Source of the DNA: an uncultured Frankiales bacterium
GTDB taxonomy: Bacteria; Actinomycetota; Actinomycetes; Mycobacteriales; SCTD01
Assembly (NCBI GenBank): GCA_946479905.1
Contig: CAMLIA010000208.1
Coordinates: forward strand, 1-6,873
Length of the DNA stretch: 6,873 nucleotides
Direction of reading: 5' to 3'
Shown piece after piece: positions 1-5,822 of this stretch (position 1 is the stretch's first letter; each line of letters opens with the position of its first letter). Position numbers and translations under genes: made by a program. A model generated the notes under the pieces. That model saw only the letters and a program-made list of their open reading frames with translations, was not told the DNA's origin and did no database searches.

Positions 1-176
1 TTGCGTCATACCTGCTGAGCCTGACCCAGGGCCACCTGCGATGACGTTGCGCGGGGCCACCCCGCTTGCGTCATACCTGCTGAGCCTGACCCAGGGCCAC
101 CTGCGATGACGTTGCGCGGGCCACCCCGCTTGCGTCATAGCTGCTGAGCCTGACCCAGGGCCACCTGCGATGACGT
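1..176. repeat. Tandem repeat, 64-65 base unit, three copies
   Basis: Copies begin at 1, 66 and 130. The first is 65 bases, the second 64 (one G fewer in a G run), and the third is cut to about 47 bases at the stop codon of the aldehyde dehydrogenase, sharing base 176 with it. A core of about 45 bases is identical in all three copies except for one C-to-G change near position 140. Each core is bounded by CGTCAT (4-9 in copy 1) and its inverse ATGACG (41-46). The linker between cores carries a GC hairpin. The array touches the left window edge, so its true copy number is unknown. It has no coding signal. It may act as a 3' end or intergenic repeat element. Its function is not known to me. Confidence 0.93.
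51..129 (-). terminator. GC hairpins downstream of the operon, possible terminator
   Basis: Two short hairpins lie in the linkers of the tandem repeat. At 51-65, GCGGGG and CCCCGC pair perfectly around a CCA loop. At 116-129 the same hairpin has a stem one pair shorter. They lie just beyond the last gene of a minus-strand operon, where a terminator would be expected. No T-run follows on the minus strand, so this would be an actinobacterial-type hairpin without a U-tract, or an mRNA 3'-end stabiliser. The terminator role is inferred from position only. Confidence 0.35.
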
Positions 177-1582
177 CAGGTGGGGTAGGCGGTCGCCCCG
201 GCTCCCGCGCCGCCGGCGCGGAAGGCTGCGGGAGCGTGCGTGACGCAGGTCTGGACGTACTCCCGCAGGCCCTCGTCGCCGTACTCGCGGCCGTACCCGC
301 TGCCCTTCACGCCACCGAAGGGCGCGCGCAGCGACATGCCGGTGCGGTTGTGGGTGTTGACGAAGACGAAGCCCGCCTCGAGCCGCGCGCCCAGGGCGAA
401 GGCACGGTCCTCGTCGGCGGACCACACGGACGCGCCGAGTCCCAGCTCGCCCGCGTTGGCACGCGCGACCACCTCGTCCTCGCTGTCGAAGACGAGCAGG
501 GGTACGGCGGGACCGAACTGCTCCTCGGCCACGAGCCGGGCGTCGTCGCCGAGCCCGGTGACGAGGACCGGCTCGACGAAGTAGCCGTCGCCGAGCTCGC
601 GTGACGACCCGAGCGGGTGCGACGAGCCTTCACCGAGCAGGCCGCGGACCCGGTCCGCCGCGGCGCGGGTCACGAGCGGTCCCATCGTCACGCCGTCCTC
701 GAGCGGGTCGCCCGTGACGAGGACCCGGGCGGCCGCGGCGACGTAGCGGTCCAGGAAGTCGTCGTACCTGCTCCGGTGGACGTAGAGGCGCTTCGCGGCC
801 ATGCAGACCTGGCCGCTGGTCGCGAAGCTCGCGATCACCAGCCGGTCCATGGCCTCGTCGGTGAGCTCGGCGTCGGCGAGGAAGACCGCGGGGTCGTTGC
901 CGCCGAGCTCCATCACGGTGGGCACCAGCCGCTCCGCCGCCAGGTGGGCGATCGCGCGGCCGGTCACCTCTCCCCCGGTGAAGGCGACCTTGCGCACCCG
1001 CGGGTCGGTGATCAGCGCGGCGCCGACCTCGGCGCCGCCGTGCACGACCTGCAGCAGCCCGCCGGGCAAGGACTCCGCCATCTGCGTCAGCAGCCGGTCG
1101 ACCGCGAGGGGCGCGAGCGGCGACGGCTTGACGACGATCGCGTTGCCGCCGAGCAGGGCGGGCGTGACCTTCAGCATCGCGAGGATGACCGGCGCGTTCC
1201 AGGGCGTGACGGCCGCGACGACCCCGTAGGGGACCTGGCGGCGGACGATTCGACCGAGGTCGTCGTCCACCGCCTCGTCCGCGAGGACCGTCACGGCGCG
1301 ACCCGCGGCCCAGCGGGCGTAGGTCAGCGCGAAGCCCAGCTCGCCACGGCAGTCCGGGCGCGGCTTGCCCGACTCGCGGGCCAGCAGCACGGCGAGGTCG
1401 TCCAGCAGCGGCTCGACGGCAGCGAGCGCGCCGAGCAGCACCGTGGCCCGGTCGGCCACGCCGACCTCGGCCCAGGCCCTGGACGCGACCTGTGCCCGGT
1501 CCACGACCGCGGCGACGTCGGTCGTGACCTGCACCGAGCCGACCAGCTCGCTCGGGTGGGCCGGGTTCTCGCGGCTGATCAC
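176..1582 (-). CDS. NAD(P)-dependent aldehyde dehydrogenase
   Basis: A 468-residue soluble enzyme of the aldehyde dehydrogenase superfamily, which oxidises an aldehyde to the carboxylate. Visible motifs: TPWN with N129 (oxyanion), K152 in VVKPS (cofactor), FTGG at 201-204 where FTGS is usual, E225 in MELGGN (general base), catalytic C260 in SGQVC, E354 in EEQFGP, and PFGGVKGSG from 421. P155 replaces the acidic residue often found after KPS/KPA that contacts the NAD ribose, so cofactor choice is open. The GTG start at 1582 overlaps the monooxygenase stop as GTGA. The reading frame stays open upstream, but those residues are arginine-rich shadow of the monooxygenase gene. No Shine-Dalgarno is clear, so translation is probably coupled. 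It is the last gene of the operon. The substrate cannot be read; an aldehyde made by the neighbouring monooxygenase, or a prenyl aldehyde, are options. Confidence 0.95.
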   Translation of the reverse strand: MISRENPAHPSELVGSVQVTTDVAAVVDRAQVASRAWAEVGVADRATVLLGALAAVEPLLDDLAVLLARESGKPRPDCRGELGFALTYARWAAGRAVTVLADEAVDDDLGRIVRRQVPYGVVAAVTPWNAPVILAMLKVTPALLGGNAIVVKPSPLAPLAVDRLLTQMAESLPGGLLQVVHGGAEVGAALITDPRVRKVAFTGGEVTGRAIAHLAAERLVPTVMELGGNDPAVFLADAELTDEAMDRLVIASFATSGQVCMAAKRLYVHRSRYDDFLDRYVAAAARVLVTGDPLEDGVTMGPLVTRAAADRVRGLLGEGSSHPLGSSRELGDGYFVEPVLVTGLGDDARLVAEEQFGPAVPLLVFDSEDEVVARANAGELGLGASVWSADEDRAFALGARLEAGFVFVNTHNRTGMSLRAPFGGVKGSGYGREYGDEGLREYVQTCVTHAPAAFRAGGAGAGATAYPT

Positions 1583-2706
1583 CGGACGACGGTCCGCAGC
1601 GAGTCGATCATCGACGTCGTCAGCAGGTAGTCGCGGGCCTTCACGGGGTCGGCCGCGCGCTCGCGCAGCTCCTGGTGCAGCCGCTCGCGGGCGACCGGGT
1701 CGCGCTCGCGGATCTGCTCCCAGTTGCCGTGCGTGTGCGCCTTCACGTAGTCGGTCGCGACCCACCGTCGGTGCCGGGCCACCTCGTCGAGGGCATCGGT
1801 GCCGAGGGCGCCGGCGAGCTGCACGGCGTCGTGGATGCCGGAGTTCATCCCCATCCCGCCGAGCGGGTTGTTGACGTGCGCGGCGTCCCCGGCGAGCAGC
1901 ACCCGCCCGACGCGGAAGCTCGACGCGACCCGCTGGTGCACGTTGTAGAGCGACGTGTGCAGCACGTCCCACTCACGGCCCAGGTCGGCCACCCCGGTCA
2001 GGCGCTGCTGCACCGACGCCTCCACCGCGGCGTCCGACAGCGACGAGTCGGTCGGGAACAGCACCCGCCAGTGGTCCGGGGTGCGGAGCAGCACCAGCCA
2101 CTCGTCGGGGTCGAACACGTAGTTGACCGCCGCGATCCCCGGCAGCACCTGCTCCAGGTCCTCACGGGTCGACACCACGAGGAACCGCTCGGGGTAGGTG
2201 AGCCCCTCGAACGCGAGCCCGAGCGCCTTGCGCACCGCCGACGACGCGCCGTCCGCGCCGATCAGCCAGTCGGCCCGGTGCTCCCCGACGGTCACGCCGT
2301 CGGGATCCTGCGCGACGTCACGGACCGCGGTCCCGAAGACCACGCGACCGCCGGCCGCCTCGAGCGCGTCGCGCAGGATCGGGGTGAGCCGGCTCTGCTC
2401 GCACTGCACCCGGAAGGGGTACGGCGTGTCGCCGGCCAGCACCGACAGGTCGAGCTCGGCGATGGGACCCGCGCTGCGGTCGCGGTACTGGAACGTCGTC
2501 GAGCGGATCCCCTTGGACAGCAGGGCATCCAGCACGCCGAGGTCCTGCAGCATCTCGAGCGTCGGCGGGTGGAAGGTCGACGCGCGGCTCTCGGCGGCGA
2601 GCTCGTCACCCGCCTCGAGGACGGTGACCTCGAAGCCGCGGCGGGCGAGGGTGAGCGCCGCGGTGAGTCCGACGGGGCCCGCTCCCGCGACCAGCACGCG
2701 GGTCAT
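1579..2706 (-). CDS. Group A FAD-dependent monooxygenase (UbiH/PHBH-like)
   Basis: A 375-residue flavoprotein hydroxylase; the family uses NAD(P)H and O2 to hydroxylate aromatic or conjugated rings. The sequence shows the N-terminal dinucleotide fold GAGPVG (8-13) with E31 at the end of the second strand, the DG motif (GADG, D152-G153), and the GD motif with following helix (LAGDAAH from 271, then PLGGMGMNSG at 281-290), which binds the FAD ribose and phosphates. It lacks the C-terminal thioredoxin-like domain of phenol hydroxylases and so is the short type. The ATG at 2706 overlaps the stop of the upstream lyase as ATGA. A GGAG eight bases before it, inside the lyase gene, supports this start. 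Its stop overlaps the GTG of the aldehyde dehydrogenase. The substrate is unknown; in this context an oxidised pyrrole or linear tetrapyrrole is possible but unproved. Confidence 0.94.
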   Translation of the reverse strand: MTRVLVAGAGPVGLTAALTLARRGFEVTVLEAGDELAAESRASTFHPPTLEMLQDLGVLDALLSKGIRSTTFQYRDRSAGPIAELDLSVLAGDTPYPFRVQCEQSRLTPILRDALEAAGGRVVFGTAVRDVAQDPDGVTVGEHRADWLIGADGASSAVRKALGLAFEGLTYPERFLVVSTREDLEQVLPGIAAVNYVFDPDEWLVLLRTPDHWRVLFPTDSSLSDAAVEASVQQRLTGVADLGREWDVLHTSLYNVHQRVASSFRVGRVLLAGDAAHVNNPLGGMGMNSGIHDAVQLAGALGTDALDEVARHRRWVATDYVKAHTHGNWEQIRERDPVARERLHQELRERAADPVKARDYLLTTSMIDSLRTVVR

Positions 2707-3488
2707 CGGGCCAGCTCCGCGGGGAGCCCCAGCAGGTCGGTGAGGCGGTCCCACTCCAGGAGCGGTACGCCGTCCGCCGTACCGCTGCTGCGGATCGCCG
2801 CGTAGGTCGCGCGGGCCGCCGCGGTCATGGCGAGCAGCGCGGCCACCGGGTGGATCACGAGGCGGACCTGGTGGGCGGCGAGCACGTCGTCGGGCAGCGC
2901 AGTGGCCGTGCCGGCCTGCGAGCGGTTGACCACCTGCGGGAGCCCGACGGCCGCGAGCTGCTCCTCGGTCTGCGCGCCCTCGACGAAGACGAGGTCGGCG
3001 CCGGCCTCGGCGAAGGCGTGCGCGCGCCGGACGGCCTCGTCGAGGCCGAGCACGCTGAGGGCGTCGGTGCGCGCGATGACGATCAGCGCCTGCACGTCGA
3101 CCGCGGCCCGCAGCTTGGCGACGGCCTCGTCGATCGGCAGCACCTCCTTGCCCGCGAGGTGGCCGCAGCGCTTGGGCGACACCTGGTCCTCGAGGTGCAG
3201 GGCGGCGACGCCGGCCTTGGCGTAGTCCTCGACGGTGCGGGCGACCTGGAGCACGCCGCCATAGCCGGTGTCGGCGTCGGCGACGAGCGGCACGTCGACC
3301 ACCCGGGTGATCTGGGCCGCGACCGCGGCGATGTCGGACCCGTGCACGTAGCCGAGGTCGGGACGGCCCAGCCGGGTCGCGGACACGACGGCACCCGAGA
3401 GGTGCAGCGCCGAGAACCCCTGCTCGGCGGCGAGCAGCGCGGTGACGGGGTCCACGACACCGGGCGCGTGGGTCAGGCCCTCGAGCAC
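2703..3488 (-). CDS. Isocitrate lyase/PEP mutase superfamily C-C lyase
   Basis: A 261-residue TIM-barrel protein of the family that includes 2-methylisocitrate lyase, 2,3-dimethylmalate lyase and oxaloacetate decarboxylase-like enzymes. Key residues are present: SGA at 31-33, DADTGYG at 71-77 with metal-binding D71 and D73, the signature KRCGH at 106-110 with catalytic C108, R140, E170 and N188. C108 points to a lyase rather than a PEP mutase. The usual N-x-x-E-x-G segment after N188 reads NRSQAG, so the glutamate is missing and the substrate may not be methylisocitrate. The GTG start at 3488 is chosen because GGAGG lies about seven to nine bases ahead of it; the open frame upstream has no family similarity. 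The N-terminus is about ten residues shorter than typical. The gene follows a 152-base gap with a palindrome and overlaps the monooxygenase by ATGA. Confidence 0.93.
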   Translation of the reverse strand: MLEGLTHAPGVVDPVTALLAAEQGFSALHLSGAVVSATRLGRPDLGYVHGSDIAAVAAQITRVVDVPLVADADTGYGGVLQVARTVEDYAKAGVAALHLEDQVSPKRCGHLAGKEVLPIDEAVAKLRAAVDVQALIVIARTDALSVLGLDEAVRRAHAFAEAGADLVFVEGAQTEEQLAAVGLPQVVNRSQAGTATALPDDVLAAHQVRLVIHPVAALLAMTAAARATYAAIRSSGTADGVPLLEWDRLTDLLGLPAELAR

Positions 3489-3495
3489 CGGGAGT

Positions 3496-3502
3496 CCCCT
3501 CC
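3496..3502 (-). promoter_or_regulatory. Shine-Dalgarno of the lyase gene
   Basis: The minus strand reads GGAGGGG, followed by seven bases and then GTG at 3488. This strong site decides the start of the isocitrate lyase-like gene, since the frame remains open far upstream. Confidence 0.8.
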
Positions 3503-3532
3503 GGCCACGTCGCCCTGGGAAGCACGTGATCG

Positions 3533-3591
3533 CCAGGGGTCGCGGTACGGCCCTTTTCGCACCTCGAGAAGGGCCATCTCGCGACCCCTGG
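3533..3591. repeat. Long imperfect palindrome between the CoA-transferase and the lyase
   Basis: A 59-base inverted repeat. The outer arms CCAGGGGTCGCG (3533-3544) and CGCGACCCCTGG (3580-3591) are a perfect 12-base match. A 4-base unpaired step follows (GTAC against ATCT). The inner arms at 3549-3559 and 3565-3575 pair over 11 positions with one T/G wobble, around the 5-base loop CACCT. It lies about 50 bases after the CoA-transferase stop and 44 bases before the lyase GTG. On the minus strand no T-run follows, so it is not a classical terminator. It could be an mRNA processing or stabilising hairpin, a partial attenuator, or a copy of a dispersed intergenic repeat. The rest of 3489-3640 shows nothing else beyond the lyase Shine-Dalgarno. 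Confidence 0.9.
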
Positions 3592-3640
3592 TGCAGATGC
3601 CGGCCCGGATCGCCGGTGCGAGCCTTGACGGGCGCGGCAC

Positions 3641-4837
3641 CTAGACGACCCCGGCGGCCCGCAGCGCGTCGACCTTGGCGTCGTCGTAGCCGAGCAGGTC
3701 GCGCAGCACCTCGTCGGTGTGCTCGCCGAGCTCGGGGCCCACCCAGCGGACCGAGCCGGGGGTGTCGGACAGCTTGGGGAACGTGCTCTGCATCCGGATG
3801 TCGCCGAACATCGGGTGGGCGACCTTGATGATCGCCTCGCGCGCGGCGATGTGGGTGTCCTCGAGCATCTCCTTGGCGCGGTAGATGCGGCCCGTCGGGA
3901 CGCCGTGCTCCTCGAGGATCGCGGTGAGCTTCTCGGAGTCCAGCGTGCTCGACCACTCGCCGATGAGCTCGTCGAGCTCCTGCTGCGTCTCGCCGCGGGC
4001 GGCGTGCGTCGCGTACCGCGGGTCGTCGCCGAGCTCGGGCCGGCCCATGGCGGTGGCGAGCCGCTTGAAGACGGTGTCCTGGTTGCCGGCGATGAGCACG
4101 CCGACGCCGTCACTGGTCGGGTAGACGTTGGAGGGCGCCACGTTGGGGATGATCGCGCCGGTGCGCTCACGGACGTAGCCGGCGACGTCGTACTCGGTGA
4201 TCAGCGACTCCATCACCGCCATGACCGCCTCGTAGATCGCGGAGTCGACGACCTGCCCGCGGCCGGTCCGCTCGCGGGCGTGCAGCGCCATGAGGCCGCC
4301 GAGCGTCGCGAAGATCGCGGCGAGCGTGTCGCCGATGCTGATGCCGGCGCGCGCCGGGGGCCGGTCGGGCTCGCCGATGACGTGCCGCATCCCGCCCATC
4401 GCCTCGCCGACCGAGCCGTAGCCGGCCTGCGTCGACTTCGGCCCGGTCTGGCCGAAGCCGCTGACGCGCAGGACGACGAGCTTCGGGTTGATCTCCCACA
4501 GCGCCTCGGGGCTGAGGTTCCAGCGCTCGAGGGTGCCGGGGCGGAAGTTCTCGATGAGGACGTCGGCCTTCGCGACGAGGTCCTTGACGAGCTGCTGCCC
4601 CTCCGGGGTCCGCAGGTCGCAGGTGACGGACCGCTTGCCCCGGGCGACGATCGGCCACCACAGGCTCTTGCCGTGCGGCTTCTCGCGACCCCACTCGCGC
4701 ATCGGGTCGCCGACGCCGGGCGGCTCGAGCTTCACCACGTCGGCGCCGAAGTCGGCGAACAGCTGTCCGGCGAACGGACCCGCCAGCAGCTGTCCCATCT
4801 CGACGACCCGCAGGTCGTCCAGTGCTCCCGAGCTCAT
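3641..4837 (-). CDS. Family III (CaiB/BaiF) CoA-transferase
   Basis: A 398-residue enzyme of the formyl-CoA:oxalate/carnitine CoA-transferase class, which moves CoA between carboxylic acids through an aspartyl-CoA thioester. The length is typical. The N-terminus has the family pattern (LRVVEMGQLLAGPFAG, about 9-24, then DFGADVVKLEPPG) followed by ENFRPGTLERW (96-106), SGFGQTGP (126-133) and the catalytic aspartate D170 in ISIGDTLAAI. The C-terminal part holds the usual hydrophobic end (LLGYDDAKVDALRAAGVV). The ATG at 4837 comes one base after the hydrolase stop (TGA-C-ATG), with GGAG eight bases upstream inside that gene, so it is cotranscribed. It would activate a carboxylic acid intermediate with CoA taken from a donor such as succinyl-CoA. 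The acid cannot be read from sequence. The TAG stop is followed by the 152-base gap with the palindrome. Confidence 0.95.
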   Translation of the reverse strand: MSSGALDDLRVVEMGQLLAGPFAGQLFADFGADVVKLEPPGVGDPMREWGREKPHGKSLWWPIVARGKRSVTCDLRTPEGQQLVKDLVAKADVLIENFRPGTLERWNLSPEALWEINPKLVVLRVSGFGQTGPKSTQAGYGSVGEAMGGMRHVIGEPDRPPARAGISIGDTLAAIFATLGGLMALHARERTGRGQVVDSAIYEAVMAVMESLITEYDVAGYVRERTGAIIPNVAPSNVYPTSDGVGVLIAGNQDTVFKRLATAMGRPELGDDPRYATHAARGETQQELDELIGEWSSTLDSEKLTAILEEHGVPTGRIYRAKEMLEDTHIAAREAIIKVAHPMFGDIRMQSTFPKLSDTPGSVRWVGPELGEHTDEVLRDLLGYDDAKVDALRAAGVV

Positions 4838-4838
4838 G

Positions 4839-5822
4839 TCACTTGCTCCGTGCGGTCAGCACCGCGGCGGGCGGCGCGTCGGTCCAGGTCTGCAGCGTCT
4901 TGTGGCCCGCGTCGTCGCCGCGCAGGGCGCCGTCGAGGAACAGGGTGAGGGCGTCGACGATCGCGGCCCGGGCGAGGTCCTCGTCGCCGGTGGCCGGCTC
5001 GTCGAGGAAGGCCCGGGCACTGGTCGGGTCGAGCGGGTGGGCGACGGTGAAGTGGTTGGCGCCGCGGAAGACCACGTGGTGCACGTCGCCGCGGCCGCCC
5101 GCGAACGACCGGTCGTAGGTGCGCTCGACCGGGTCGACGCGGTCGGTCTGCGCCTCCTCGCCGTAGCGGACCGCACTGGCCGCCATGACGCCGTCGTGCT
5201 CACCGGTCATGAGCAGCACGGCCACGTCGTCGTCGAGGTCGAGGACCTGCCCGACCGGCCAGCCGAGCACCGTGCTCGCCATGGCGTGCGCGCCGTAGGT
5301 GAAGACCGCGCGCACCCCCGGGAACCACGCCGGCTTGGCGGACTGCAGCACCACAGTGCCCCCGCCGGAGTGCCCGCCGAGGGCGACCCGGTCGAGGTCG
5401 AGCAGGCCGTCCAGCGGTCCCTTGAGAGCCGCGAGCGCGTCGAGCACGGGCTGCACCGCCGTACCGCAGGGAGCGGTGCCGAAGGACTCGGGCCGCACCT
5501 TGTCGACGTCGATGCCGGGGCTGACGGCGACGCCGGTGCCGAACACCTCCTCGACCAGGGTGAAGAGCACCGTGACGTAGCCGCGCTCCGCCAGCTCCGT
5601 GGCCAGCCAGCGGTAGGAGTCGGCCGCGACGTTGATGCCGTTGAAGAACACGACGACCGGGTACGGCGCGCCGCTCGCGTCCGCTCGCACGACCCCGGTC
5701 ATCCGCTCGTTCATGTCGCCGACCGGGTCGGCGGGGTAGAAGACCTTGAGGTGGGCGGTGTTCAGCGGCGCCTCGAGGCCCGGCACCGTGCAGGCGGTGT
5801 GGACCGCGCGGACCGTGGTCAC
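4839..5822 (-). CDS. Alpha/beta hydrolase, chlorophyllase/dienelactone hydrolase-like
   Basis: A 327-residue serine hydrolase, probably an esterase. No signal peptide is evident, so it is likely cytoplasmic. A strand and oxyanion region YPVVVFFNG (54-62) resembles the YPVV-FFHG segment of plant chlorophyllases. The nucleophile elbow GGHSGGG places the catalytic serine at S152 (chlorophyllases have GHSRGG). D210 in GEHDG and H257 in GANHF complete a plausible triad. The GTG start at 5822 overlaps the stop of the RCCR-like gene as GTGA. The open frame further upstream is arginine/proline-rich shadow sequence. The Shine-Dalgarno is weak, suggesting coupled translation. Coupling to an RCCR homologue makes a pigment ester (phytyl, methyl or propionyl) an attractive substrate, but PAF-acetylhydrolase or polyester-hydrolase-like activity is equally allowed by the motifs. 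Fold and triad are secure; substrate is inference. Confidence 0.9.
   Translation of the reverse strand: MTTVRAVHTACTVPGLEAPLNTAHLKVFYPADPVGDMNERMTGVVRADASGAPYPVVVFFNGINVAADSYRWLATELAERGYVTVLFTLVEEVFGTGVAVSPGIDVDKVRPESFGTAPCGTAVQPVLDALAALKGPLDGLLDLDRVALGGHSGGGTVVLQSAKPAWFPGVRAVFTYGAHAMASTVLGWPVGQVLDLDDDVAVLLMTGEHDGVMAASAVRYGEEAQTDRVDPVERTYDRSFAGGRGDVHHVVFRGANHFTVAHPLDPTSARAFLDEPATGDEDLARAAIVDALTLFLDGALRGDDAGHKTLQTWTDAPPAAVLTARSK

Noticed and set aside
1..176. CRISPR array
   Set aside because: The linkers between the repeat cores are identical rather than unique spacers, and no cas gene is present. It is a plain tandem repeat.
617..1630. Long plus-strand open frame of 337 codons opposite the aldehyde dehydrogenase
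   Set aside because: Composition is Arg/Gly/Val/Asp-rich with no family motifs. It is the antisense shadow of a gene with clear catalytic motifs, common in GC-rich DNA.
1583..1972. 130-residue N-terminal extension of the aldehyde dehydrogenase
   Set aside because: The residues are Arg/Pro/Ala-rich and shadow the monooxygenase. The GTG at 1582 gives the normal family N-terminus.
3476..3577. Small minus-strand open frame from an ATG inside the palindrome (starts MALLEVRKGPY)
   Set aside because: It has no Shine-Dalgarno, lies mostly within the hairpin arms and overlaps the lyase start in another frame. Coding cannot be supported.
3533..3591. Classical Rho-independent terminator after the CoA-transferase
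   Set aside because: No T-run follows the hairpin on the minus strand, and the downstream genes have no clear promoter of their own.
3489..3956. N-terminal extension of the lyase
   Set aside because: It runs through the CoA-transferase gene and the palindrome in another frame. A strong Shine-Dalgarno marks the GTG at 3488.
1579..4170. Apparent 863-residue fusion ending in the monooxygenase
   Set aside because: Residues before the ATG at 2706 are out-of-frame readings of the lyase and CoA-transferase. The monooxygenase has its own ATG and Shine-Dalgarno.
3719..4948. Long plus-strand open frame of 409 codons opposite the CoA-transferase
   Set aside because: It has low-complexity composition and no recognisable motif, and lies opposite a well-supported CoA-transferase.
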